This document shows positions 46,025 to 58,200 of a stretch of 64,000 bases of DNA, piece by piece. Source of the stretch: Helicoverpa zea. Taxonomy: Eukaryota > Arthropoda > Insecta > Lepidoptera > Noctuidae. The stretch lies in NCBI RefSeq assembly GCF_022581195.2, contig NC_061467.1, forward strand, positions 7,378,001 through 7,442,000. Reading direction: 5' to 3'. The stretch's first letter is position 1; each line of letters begins with the position of its first letter. Under the pieces are notes generated by a model that was given only the letters and a program-made list of their open reading frames with translations, had not been told where the DNA came from and searched no databases. The position numbers were made by a program, and so were the translations under genes.

Positions 46025-46386
46025 GGCCTCCCCCACATTAGGCGTGCGCGATCCTCGGGCGTGTGAGCAGCGCGGGCGCCGCGCGTGCGTCGCGAGCGCG
46101 TTGCGTGAGCGTCGCGTTTTGCTGCCCTGCGGCATTTGCAGCGCGCTCGCGGCGCGCACGCACCGCTCTCCTTGACGTTTAACTGCTAAGGCGTTTAGCG
46201 GGCGGCGGGGATAGCAGGCGAAGGGGTAAGAACGCAACTCGAGCGCCGCGTGCTCGCCGCGAGCGCGTCGCTTGCACTCTTCACACATGCCGCAGGGCAG
46301 CAAAACGCGACGTTCACGCAGCGCGCTCGCGACGCCCGCGCTACTCACACGCCCGAGGATCACGCACGCCTAATGTGGGGTCAGCC
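46025..46386. mobile_element. GC-rich Harbinger-type MITE (362 bp)
   Basis: Flanked by TTA on both sides (46022-46024, 46387-46389), a TWA duplication. Long inverted arms share CCCCACATTAGGCGTGCG, GATCCTCGGGCGTGTGAG and TTTTGCTGCCCTGCGGCAT, covering about 120 bp per side. The outermost bases differ slightly (GGCCTCC versus GGCTGAC). It is strongly GC-rich in an AT-rich setting. Non-coding; the minus ORF is an artefact of the palindrome. Confidence 0.85.
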
Positions 46387-46449
46387 TTATCATAGTGAGT
46401 AAGTGCACAGAAAATCCCCGTCATACAAGTGTTTCTCCCCAGTAGTGAA

Positions 46450-46690
46450 ACTATGCTACCCTATGCGCCTGCTGATGATGATGACTCATTTTATCATCCA
46501 TCCAGCTATTCCCCAACTATGTTGGTGTTGGCTTCCAGTCACCGAATCTGTTTGAGTACCAATATTTTGCTTGGAGCGACTACCTATCTACCTATCTTCA
46601 ATCCAGTCAACTACACAAGACGATATCCATGGTAAGACTGACAGACTTTCTGGCTTCTGATTAGTCGCAGCAGCTGCAGAAAATGTACAA
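46450..46690 (-). repeat. Diverged copy of the dispersed moth repeat
   Basis: Read on the minus strand it runs AATCAGAAGCCAGAAAGTCT, then GGTAGTCGCTCCAAG, then GTGACTGGAAGCCAACACCA and CATAGTTGGGGAATAG. It links the middle module seen at 1500-1765 with the tail seen at 14083, 21010 and 34144. Confidence 0.65.
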
Positions 46691-49600
46691 ATGACAGCTT
46701 TGTCAGACTCAAAGCATATAGACATAGATTATAGCTGTTTCCTGTGAAAATTACTTACGCACCATACGTAATAATTTTCCAAATTGGCTGACTAGATCCA
46801 GAGATATTCACAACGTCACAAACTTTACTTCTTTTGTTTAGATAAATGGTCACATCCACAACACAACCTTGATCAATGAATCTATGCGACTGCTAAGTGC
46901 TAATCCTAATTATACTATCACGTGAAAGAATGCACCTACGGGATAAGTAGTATTTTGACTATTCTATATTGCCCACGCAGACGAAGTTGCGGGCAACAGC
47001 TAGTTAAAAATAAAAACTGACATAAAGTGTGGGCTAAGACGTCGCCGCCCGTGCTTCGGTAAATCCGCGAATCCGGTTTCAGAAACGTCGACCTCTCGGC
47101 CCCGTTTGTTTTTTCATTCGCAAAACTGTCTTATTTACGTTAATTAAGTGAAGTATAAGTTCGTGACTAGTACTGTGGGAGAGGCGAAGGAAGACGACGA
47201 GAAACGTGACGGCTCTCACTGCAGCACTGTGTCATAAGTGTGTTTTATTTTACCCACACAATGCGGTTGGCGCTCCGAGGGCCACTGGGAACCTATTAAA
47301 TACACCACACTCGTTATTTCCACATAATGAAGCTGTTACTTTCTTCATTATGTACGTCGCTTTCAGCTCTTAAGCCTATGATATTTTGACAGGTATTTAA
47401 TGAGAACATCGCAAAAACTCTTGTTGTAATATACATAAGTATGTCTTTTCACAATAGCGGTCTTTCATTTACAAGGATTAAGTGTACTGTTTTAATAAGA
47501 TTCTCCATTTATTAATATCGTTTTCATAATACAATCTTATCTATGAAGCTCACCATTGCATACAAGACTGCATTTTGCTGAAGCGCGCAACTTTTTCCGT
47601 TAATGAATACCTGTTAACCGCTCTACACAATTTTCTCTTAATAGGCTACAATTTGTTATCTTTTAAGGACGGAACGACTTTGAACCCCACGTTTGACATC
47701 TCCCGAGAGAATTAAAAAATATTTCACGTGCAGTTACTAAGTTCTTTTAGTAATGAGGGCTCCGTTTTACTCGGAGTCGATGTGACTTATGGTGGCCGTG
47801 GCATGTCTTATTACTGTTATTACGGGCCCGAGGGCCACACGAATTATAGAATAACAGGTCCGAGAAACGAACCGCGATGTTTTTGTAAGCGTTTTTTCAT
47901 CGATACTGTGTTACCCCAAGGGAAGTTACATATATCATGTATTGTTCGTGCTCGGTACTACGTGTAATGGCGTTATTTTTTACCATGTTTCTTACTTGTA
48001 AGTAATAAGTACAATGTTTTTAATAGTCCTCCATTCTTCAGCTGTCGTCTCACTAGGTTAAAGTTTTGTTTCTTGTTTTGTTCCAGGAGATGGAGCTAGA
48101 CTTCGTCTTTTAATTGTGATTGTAATTTATGTTTTGTTATTTTTTAACTCAAACTATATATAACAGGGAGTCTATCAAACAATTAGTAATGTAATGAAAA
48201 TTCATAGGTCTATCAGAGAGCAGTCATACAATAACAGGCAACATGGTTGAACATAGTTTTAACTACGACAACTTTGTTCACAGACACAATAATTTCAAAA
48301 AAGCGGCAAAAAACATTACCCTCAAGGTTTTTTCTGTGTTATTCATCGTCAAAGATATCGTACGAAGATATCCCTTACAGCTATTACTTACGAATGACAC
48401 GCGGAACTCGTTCGTTCATAAAGTGCGGGTAGTCCTCTGTCCTCGCAGACGGAGTAATTGAGACATCAGACAACTGATAACCATCGGCCAGGGAAACGCT
48501 TTAAGCACCAATAACCTGTTGTTATAAGTACTGTTATAAATCTTTGCGTTGTTTTGTTGTGTGAGGAAATGTAATTGTTTTGGTTGTGGTTGAAGGTTCA
48601 CAAAAACTATTGAAAGACTAGCTTCCTTTAAGTGTAGCAATATCTTAATAGGTGATCACTGAAGCTCTATCCCGGCGTGAAAGTATGGCGCCGCCTTACA
48701 TTTTTGAAATCTTAAATTGTAATTGTAATTCACTACCCGAAATCGAGGAATTGGGAGTAAAAGAGGTAAAATGATAATTCGAAGGCTTTGATCAGCGTAA
48801 ATACTATTCTCGTATTATATAGTCTATTCTCGTGAGCGTAAAGCCTCGAACCACATTAGTAGAAATATTTCGACTAAATCGAATCGCATTCACTTTCATT
48901 TTAGCGACCATTAAATCACAGTACATCACTGACACGTCTTGATATAAGTACCTACATACATACATACATACATACATACCTGCGTATGTACCTACAGCCA
49001 TTAAGCGCAGTTTATGACCCGCACATGTAATGGAGAAACGGGAGAAAGCCTCCCAATAATTGTTACCTGAACATATCGTGACTATTTTCAACTAGTTTTC
49101 ACTTATTTAAAATAAGTATACCTATGTTATTTGGACAAAATAACTGATATATGGATTTGTTTAGTTTATCAAAGTTCTTACACATGCATTACTTTAATTT
49201 GCAAAGCGTTTCTGACGTAATAAAATCAACGAAACTTATCTTGGACAAATTAATTGGCCACGTTAAAGACACAACCAATAATTTTAATATCGATAAATTA
49301 TAATGGCGTTTGTGCCAAGAAGGACGTAAAACAGTTCACATTTTATGCCTTGAATAGTATCTTAAAATTAATATCTGGCATCCTTGATAATTCCGAGTGC
49401 CCTCTCACTTGAGCATTTTATGTGGCATCGTAAGTAAGAATATTACTGGATCCGTTAAAATGTTAAGATAGGGTGTGCAATCTTAGTATTTCAAAATGAT
49501 GTTTTGTAACATTTGTAAGTGATATTGGATTGAAATTAATTGGCAGTTGGCATTTACTGGCAGTTGTACGTGGGTGGTCTAGCCGGTGACTCTTTGTTGC

Positions 49601-52600
49601 ACTCGCGGATATTTTCATTTATTTATTCGTAGTACAATAATCGTCTTTCCATTCTGGGTTGCAAATTGGACCACCTCTACGGACGGTGGGTAGTTGACTG
49701 TATGTAAGACGGATTTGTATGCGATGAAATGCCGAATAGTGCTACCGATGCACCTGTCGTTGCATGCCGTCGATATTTCATATAATTATTGAGCATTTCT
49801 TGAGTTTTAAATCCATGTAATACCCATATCATCTCTGCAGATATGACAGCTGATATCAAAATTCTAGGCATTTTGTATTGACAAAGGTACATAATTTTTA
49901 CAAGCTTTTATTTACCTTCACCGATGTTTTTATATAGATTACATAATTGCAAAAATACTCCTAATTCCTAGTTTTTCTAATTTTATGGTACTTTTATGTT
50001 AATGCTGTTCACTTGACGATGAAATATCTGCAGATAATAACAGTCTGCTAGATGTAGAATTTCCTCACGCCGCTACCAGTGTTCCAGTGTTGTCTATGTT
50101 TATCGAAAGTGCCTGACATTCCTGACAACTACTATGATTGACTGACTTCCTTCGTACTGTGCTAAGCTTACGATCACGCCCCCGTATTGCTGACTTGTGT
50201 AACTTTGCCAATTATTCGCCACTGATGAAATTCAAAAGATGTAAGATGACAATGTAAGATTTATTTGTTTGTTATATTTCTGCTGTCTAGACCGAGTCCT
50301 CTCTGCTCAAATCTAAAGGTAACTATTACGTGATAGAAAGACTCTGAAATATTGAATAATATACGTAAATATTCTACAGAAAAATATTCATAATTTTCTT
50401 CATTTCTTCCTAGACATAATTATCACTATAAATACTATCCTCAATGCATTTCCAACTCCTAATGCGTCAAGAAATGCAAGCCAACATAAAGCAAAGTCAT
50501 GGTATGTAACAAGGCCCGTGTCGGCTGTGTCTCGATGGAAATAATTCTAAAACACGCATATACGCCGTCACGGCTTCTGCTCAATAATATAGCGCAGTAA
50601 TAAGCGGGTGCAAACTTTGTAATTCTGCTGAATCCTTTTTGCACTTGGTGTTGCAAGCGCAGTGAAGCAGGAATTTCCAAAATAATCATTTTAAAATAAT
50701 AATTTGATTCTACTTTGTCATCTTTGGTTTATGCTTCCTGATTTTTGTCCTTTTACTTTAAAATTGTTTTGTGCGATTACATCAATCAAATATTAAAATC
50801 GTGATTATTTATTTTAGGTTTAAGTTTTCTTTCGAATTTTCTATAGGAAAGGGAACTAATATATGTTGAGAGTACAATATAACTCATTATATCATTATTT
50901 GAATGTGCTTACATTTTAATATGATTTCTGTAGGAGTTTTCGTGACCTGGCAACACTGGAGTCGTGGCGCAAGCGCAGTGGCTACTGGTATTACCGGCGC
51001 ATCATCACGAGCCGACTTAATTCCACAGCCGAAGCCTCAAATTGAACCCTTAACTCTAGGAGATCAGGAATTCTACCTCCGGATAATTTTATATCTGCCG
51101 TCAAGAAAGGGTATACTTTGGACTTAGAAATTATCGCTGCAAACATCTGCCGGATTTGCTTTATAATTTTCTATGTTGACGTTACAATGTTTGGGGTATT
51201 TCTGTCATTCTTTGTAAAAACGCCGAAGTGTGTCTGTGCATTCTTTACACTTCTATATTATCAAATATCGCTCATTCTACTCAATACACATAAGCTGCAA
51301 AGTCATATTAACATCTATAACGCAATTCGTCTTTACATCCACGTCAAAATATCAAGAGCAAACCGCTACTTATTGTGCCCCACTAACTTCATTGTGCGAA
51401 TAGAGCACCCTTTCACGGTAAACTACTATAGCAAATATTCTTAAGAAGATAAAGATTTTAAGTCAAACACATCAATCAGTGCAGTAGCGTTGCAATATCT
51501 ATACAACAGAACGTTGGAACGTGCGCCGTGACTGAACAATCCTCACGCATCGCCACACGTGCGATAATCTTTGTACTCCCTAACCATTGTAGAAAGAACC
51601 AGAATAAAGCAGTTCTGTCACCTTTCTGAAGATCAAAGTCAACTGGCTTACAGAGAGGCGGCAGGATCTAATTCTCGGTCGAGTTGGCGCGTCACGACTC
51701 AGGGATGCGACTCAGATATTTAGGCCGAAGCTAATCACGGTCAGGCGACCGAAAAACGAAAAAAATATCTCGGACATCTTAAGATTTTTTGGGTCAGCAA
51801 AAATAAGTTGCGCTATAAGTCTTGCCTTCACCTTTCGAAGTAACAAATAATAATTTGTTAGTTAAACTTCTTATTTATCCGCAAATCGTCTCCAAAACCA
51901 AGGAGTCAACAGAATCTCCTCTAAACGAACTTAAAAAAGTTGAACGACAAAAGGAGTAGCGTACATCCAAATAGGGCTATAAAGCAGTCAGGTAAAAAGG
52001 TAGCGGGCATGTTTTTATGCAGGTATGTGTAGCAGCCCTCCCAGAGGCGCGTGCGTCTGAGAAGGCGAGCTGCGCACGACCGTGCATAAATTAGAAATGA
52101 CGCCCGTCACCGCCGACTGACGGCGTGACTGCATCACTGACTCGTGTATGAGATGCTGAGGAAATTAAAGGGCTAAAATATGGGAGGATGAATATAATAC
52201 TGTTTTTGGTCTTTTTGGGTTTTCTAGTATCATCGGGACATAACGATAGAGAATCTGTTATGTGATTCCAATTACGGCACTTGAGTCTCTTCATTCAAAC
52301 TTAATCTTCCCCAGTGCCCTCGACCATTTTCAATGAAATTTTACATTCTCTGGGCATAGGCCCCGTCCCTATTACTGCAAGACTACATCTCACGCTATCT
52401 AAATACGATGTAAGTAACATAACAAGGCAGGTTCGTAGCTGCAATGCGGGCGAAGCACGTAGCGTCTCACCTCTAGCTCCCACGAGGAGACGACCGCCCC
52501 GACCTCCCGGCCGACTGCCGAGATTCAGTACACCGCCAATACATTGTGGCTTGAGGCAGGTTTGATATACAGCGAAAATTTAAATCGAACTTTGATTTTA

Positions 52601-52703
52601 TCTTTTGACATCCTCGCGTGTCAAAAGTATTCCATGTTAGCTGTCTGGCATAATGCTGAACTGGATCTATTTGGCGCAGCCTATTGTTGTTTTTGTATTA
52701 TTT
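46691..52703. other. Intergenic desert
   Basis: About 6 kb without a supported gene. A fragment CGCAGACGAAGTTGCGGGCA..AGCTAGT at 46976-47004 is the 3' end of a Helitron-like repeat. A CATA microsatellite lies at 48955-48979. GC-rich stretches at 47040-47110 and 52440-52530 hold nothing recognised. Confidence 0.45.
46976..47004 (+). repeat. 3' end fragment of a Helitron-like repeat
   Basis: Ends ACGAAGTTGCGGGCAACAGC then TAGT; the CTAGT terminus is typical of Helitrons and this tail is common in moth genomes. Only the end is present. Confidence 0.45.
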
Positions 52704-52905
52704 ATCTATACTAATATTATAAAGCTGAAGAGTTTGTTTGTTTGTTTGTTTCAACGTGCTAATCTCAGGAACTACAGGTTCGATTTGAAAATTTCATTCA
52801 GTGTTAGATAGACCATTTATCGAGGAAGGCTATAGGCTACTTTTTATCCCGGTACGGGAAGTAGTTCCCACGGGATGCGGGTGAAACCGCTGGCAGAAGC
52901 TGGTT
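52704..52905 (+). repeat. Non-autonomous Helitron-like moth repeat
   Basis: Begins TCTATACTAATATTATAAAG, then a TTTG microsatellite, CGTGCTAATCTCAGGAACTA, and CACGGGATGCGGGTGAAACC near the end. I recognise this composite from many lepidopteran genomes; the class (Helitron-like) is from recall. Target duplications are not evident, as expected for that class. Confidence 0.55.
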
Positions 52906-53590
52906 CTATATGTATGTATGTCTTGTGTTGTGTCAATAAATAACCTTTTCTTTCTTTCTTTCTTTAGAGAATACGAAGACAGATCATACGGATAAGCTAA
53001 GATCTGTATACTTATTTATAATTTTCTATAAAATCAATCTAACAGTAACGCTATGATCAGATACATAACCCGTACCAACCGTCACCAAACAGCTACTGCT
53101 TAGTCACGCAACCACTTACAAGACCAAATCACAAGCCCAATCATACGTTCCACTGGCAGCATGAGGCGTGCGTTGGTCGCGCGCGCAGCCGGCGCGTGCC
53201 TGGGAACCCGACGCGCGCGCACGTTCTCACGGCCTCTATGACCTGCGCCTTCGCCCCTCCCCTCCTCCCCCGCCCCTCGGCAAGTCGTGCCACACCGAAA
53301 CTGCCTTTCCTTACGCCTCATCTGTGTGGGTAACCGCCTCCTAACGCCGAACACTCACCAGCAACCATTAATTTGTTGAGCCGAAGATTGAATGGTTAGC
53401 AAACATTTCTTTGATGGATGTAACTACATATACCTGTTTTATGAAATTTTCCTTAGTTGTGCGCCAAACAAGATATAACAGTAGATAACGTTGAACTAAG
53501 TATGAGACGTCCACATAGTTACTAAGAAGAAGACTTAGCGCAAAGATGCTCTTTTGTTTCAAATGATCGATGCACTTAATTGTCACGTGT
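52906..53590. other. Intergenic sequence with GC-rich patch
   Basis: Contains a TTTC microsatellite near 52955 and a strongly GC-rich patch at 53165-53290 with several CGCGC runs. A promoter-like CpG-rich island is possible, but no downstream exon is recognised. Confidence 0.4.
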
Positions 53591-53598
53591 CTTTGGGC

Positions 53599-55254
53599 CA
53601 CGGAGGAGAAAAGACTAGCGGAGATGCCCTAACGCAGGTAGGTCACGCGCCTTCAGGTAGGTCAAATACGTCACGACTACGTCACGACAGGCGTGGCTGG
53701 ACACCGCCCATATACCGTCCTTCACATCAAACTGACATCTTGTCATAGTTGTATTTTTACCACAATTTCAACAAATTTTATTTGTTACTCGATTAAAACG
53801 ACGAAATGCGCTATCATTAATTGTAGAAATTGCTCAGGATCCAAACTCAAACATACCATAGGATAACATTTCACGTGTAAGTAATATTTTTACTATAAAG
53901 CATATTTTTTGCTAGAGACATCTGTCGTCGAATAGCTGCATTTCTAGAACCTCTAAGTGAATTTGTATTATTTTCGTATGAATCTTGTATCAATGTATAT
54001 TATTGGTACCAATTTTTGCCTTAAAAAACAGCTTCATTTTTCCTTGCATCCTACAAGTTTTTTTTATAGATTATTTACAAACCAAAACATATGATATATT
54101 ATCATGAAAATTTAAAATTATAAAAACACCATCTTTCGGTAAGTAGTCGACTTACGTATATTTGAAGTAAAATTGTGTTCATCAAGACAGAGACACCCGT
54201 TACAAAATTAAGTGCTACCAGACATCGAAAATTCAATCACCCATTCTTAAAAAAGGCCTTATTTAAAAAAGCTGCAATTATCTTAAAATTAATCATAACT
54301 CTAACTATGTATTTCTTTTAGTAACCAGGCAGCATCGTTGTGATCAGTTACATGTAATAAGATCTAAGACTACATTTTATAAAAACAGTATTTTTGCAAT
54401 GGCTCCAAAAATTTATAACAAATATAAGATTTTTATATAGGTATATCTCTCTTGCCGTACATACTTTTTGAATGTACCTTTACTCAGAGCAACACCCGAC
54501 TCACATAAAGTCTGCTACTTAGTGGATGCGCCGTTATGATACAGTTGTGAAAACTCTAATTTGGTACTGTCCCTATAATTTTAATTTCCATTTTTCTTGG
54601 TGAATTTCGTAATATGGCAACATCGAAAATAACAACAGTCATCGCAGCACGGTTCTAGAACAAATAGAACGAATTTTCGTGCTTGTGATGCCATAGTGGC
54701 TAGTAGACGAACTAACACAATGACAATAGTTGTTACTTAAATTACACCATGGGGGTATTTTAGACCCGTGGTGAATAAAAATGATTTTTCATCGAGTCTC
54801 CGTTTAATGGTTCCTAGTAGAATTATACCCATTTCATTTCTGGGGGAGTAAATAAATTGTTGTGGGGCAAGTTCTCTGCACAAAATAATACCTATATAAG
54901 AATTAATTTTCTAACTTTTTTATCTCTCTCTTTTTATTTGTTCATTTCAAATGAATGCTTCTTCAAACTTTCTAATTCAATTACTATTTTAAAAGAATGA
55001 TTAATTTTGAGTATTTACTTTACTTTTGAGTATGTCACTAGTGGTCGATGTTAGTTTAGGGTTAGATTTTAATCATCCTATTCCACGCTAGATGGATTTA
55101 CAAAAAATGGGTGGCTTCCCATAAAAGGCGTATAAGGGTGGAGCACGGGTGGAGCCAGTAACGTTCCTCGTCCCCCGCTCACCCGAATTTTGGCGCGCTG
55201 CTTTGTTAGGAGATTTTACGTTAGGGCACCTCCGCTAGTCTTTTCTCCTCCGTG
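53599..55254. mobile_element. P-element-like transposon remnant (1,656 bp)
   Basis: Flanked by an exact 8-bp duplication CTTTGGGC (53591-53598, 55255-55262). The terminal inverted repeats, about 36 bp, begin CACGGAGGAGAAAAGACTAG and continue GCGGAG(A/G)TGCCCTAACG. Near the left end lies a decayed first exon of a THAP domain, the DNA-binding domain found at the start of P transposases. The 8-bp duplication, 30-40 bp ends starting CA, and THAP exon together suggest the P superfamily. No RNase-H-like transposase core remains. Confidence 0.75.
53798..53876 (+). pseudogene. Decayed THAP-domain first exon
   Basis: Reads KCAIINCRNCSGSKLKHT, then ITFHV in another frame, ending at a GT donor (GTAAGT at 53877). 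C-x4-C spacing followed by (I)TFH and an intron right there is the usual first exon of insect THAP proteins. One base is missing between HTIG and ITFH, and no in-frame ATG is present, so it is non-functional. Confidence 0.65.
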
Positions 55255-55262
55255 CTTTGGGC

Positions 55263-58200
55263 ATACAAGAAAAGTTATAGGCAGAAGAAGACGTAAAATA
55301 TTATTAATAAATATTAATTAAGTATTGGTTTCTTTGTTTCCAGTGATAGATTATCAGGAAAACAGCAAGCCCATCAGTCTTATTGAGTAACGTGGCTATA
55401 AAATATTTATATGTATGTGTGTGTGCAGATGATGTATCTGTAATCATCTGCTATCAAGTGTACATGAACTGGACGTGTACTTTCATAATAAGTGTAAGTA
55501 TATGAGGGCTATATGGTGAATATATTGTAGGTAAATAGGAACAGAAAGTTTGTGTGTATGTCTGTTCATATTGAGGCAGGTTTTTAAAGAACGATAGAAG
55601 ATGATGACACTTTCTGCATTTTTAATAAGGTCACATGTAACTAAATCCTTATCTTGCACTTATTTATCGATTTTTCTAAAATCACATAGGAGAATTTTCT
55701 TCATCCGGCTTAAAGTCCATTTTACGTCACCAAAATATTTATTGCTATTTAACACTATTAGCATAATTCTTCTATTTGTCAGCAAACAAATCCGCGACAT
55801 ACGTAACATATTTACTTCTCCAATTAATCATTTTAGCACTCACTAGGAGATATAAAAATAGTACATAGCACGCGAATTTAAAGCTACGTCTACACGAGCG
55901 AATCGTGAAACAAAAGACTGTATGTAGTCGCAAACGTTATTTTTCAAAGCGCTCATGATTGTTCGGACTCCGAAAAAGAATGTTACGTAGTTTCCCACGA
56001 AGCCTCGAGTGTGTATTAAGGCCTAATAGGTACACGGCAGTACGCCCCGAGCTTTTTGCCTCGACTTACACAATAAGCACTAACATTTTCTCTTGCACAT
56101 CATCATTAAGCCTGATATGTTATGAGCCTAAAATGTGGCCAAAGTGTATGTGGAAAAGGCTGGAAAGAATGAGCGATCAGTTGCTGTGTAATAAAATACG
56201 CATTTAATTATTGAAAGGTTAAGGTAAAGATTTAGTCTTGTTGAAGAAGACTTTAAGTGATTTCGTTAAAGTAGCCACACTTATTCGGTTTAACATTATG
56301 AAAGTTAATTTGTTAGATATTTCTAGTTTAAGTACTTCAAGTCGCTCTATTGAGCGACTTGAAGTACTTAAACGTAAAGGATCTGGAACTCTTTGTCTGG
56401 TATGATAAATACCTTACAATCCCTTAGAACAAAGGCGCTATCCTTACAAAAGCAATTATTCCACAGCATATCTAAGTAGCAGGTTTGATAAGGCCAGCGG
56501 CAACAAAAACTAAGCGATGAATAAACACGAATAGAGTAACAAAACGGTTCAAAGTCGGCGCGGGCGCAGCCTGTGGTAATCCAGGGCCATCGCGCACTTA
56601 TCTCGGAGGAGGCATGTTAAGGTGCGCGCCGCTCCGTGATTCTGCGCATCTCATTCAACTAGGGCTGGCTGCTTTATGCTAGGCTGCTTATAGTTCTTTT
56701 TTATGAATTTAAAATTGGAAGGTGCAGTGCTTCTAGACTTTCTTTTGTTTCTTTTTCCACCTAGCTATCATGCTTTACCTACCGGGAGTCTATATAAACG
56801 AAACTAAAGAAAAGTTTGCACCCAGTTTATTTACCGTAAAATGCACTCAAAGGGTTGAGCTATTTTAGAAGAAGTTACAGTAATATACGAGAACACACTT
56901 ATTGACCTTCCAAGTCAAATAGAAGTACAGCACCTCTGCTCCCTGCAGAGCTACAATATTGACGCATCCATTACAAAAAAAACCTTTTTCGGCTCGATAT
57001 CAAGCGATTTACCTTTCGGCTTAGTGATTTCAAAGACGACACGCCTATTGAGCGGCGCGTGCAGCCAGAGGCACTTACGGCAACAGAACAGAGATGCAAT
57101 CTGTTTACTTTATTAGCTCTGCGGCTGAACACTAGGATCACGTTATACTATGTTGGATGCACTTCTTAGATATGTCACACAGCGCACACACACATATGCA
57201 AGACGATTTTACGATGGGTTTAAGCGGCTGGGAATTGATCCTCATTTATTTTATGCAGGAATGAGACATTGCCGTGATTGACATTTATATCAAGTAAATA
57301 GGAGTCTATATGGTTGCTTTTTAAACTTATTCCAATCAATTGTAGTATCTTCGCTGCAAAACAAAGTCGTTAACAACTTACACAGACCTATACATTTTAT
57401 CGACACATCTATATTCAAAGCAGGATCATAAACTAAAGAATTGCATTTTTAAACCGTAATTTACTTCAAATATCACACTGAGTGCAACTTATTTTATTAC
57501 TATCAATATCAAGTAAGGAACATTTACGTCAAAGTTGTGCGCATAAAGAAGGTTACCGTACATATATTGTGTCGTGTCGTGAGATGTAAAGAACAATATG
57601 TTGGCTTGAACAAGTGGCCGGGAGTCTCGGCACGCTCACCGCGTCTTCATCTGCATTGTACGAAACGAATGGTTAAGGCTGGACCACACTTGTTTAAGCA
57701 GCACGTTTTTTTAAGGATAGTTACTGGCTATTTGGATTTGGTCAGATGTCCGATAGCACTAATGTATTGACAAAGGTTTGTCAATTGTTTTTGGTGTGTC
57801 CAGATTTCAGAGAGTCATGCGAAACTTTCATCTGTTGCTGTTACAGTAGGTAATAATTCCCGAATTTCTTAATTAACGTCGTCCCATGAAAACAATGATA
57901 AAGTATTACAGCGACAATATATATTTCAATGCTTTTAAAGAATTTAAAGAAACTTCATTTGTATTCTGCTTCTGTCAGTCGATGGCTGACACAACCAGGC
58001 TAATTGAATTAGCTGAAACTCGTGATGTAGTGTGTCTGTTGTAGCCCTGACTTTAATTCCCTCGCGATCCTACACGATGCGTGTCGTGCTCCACACTAAT
58101 TCCTTATACTGAATTATCAGTTGCACTCACAATAAATTCATTTTCACCTGCTAATAAAATGCTGTGTTCATCTCTATTTCTCGATTATTCGATTTGTGTT

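Noticed and set aside
45616..46038. 140-codon minus-strand ORF
   Set aside because: No recognisable motif; its N-terminal codons run into the GC-rich MITE at 46025, so its start is not a natural gene start.
46022..46363. 113-codon Arg/Ala-rich ORF
   Set aside because: Produced by the GC-rich palindromic arms of the MITE.
51118..51444. 108-codon hydrophobic ORF
   Set aside because: Phe/Ile/Leu-rich as expected from AT-rich DNA; no conserved pattern, splice context or regulatory signals.
56326..56373. microRNA precursor
   Set aside because: Perfect 22-bp stem with a 4-nt loop lacks the size, mismatches and loop of a pre-miRNA, and the arm matches no microRNA I recognise.
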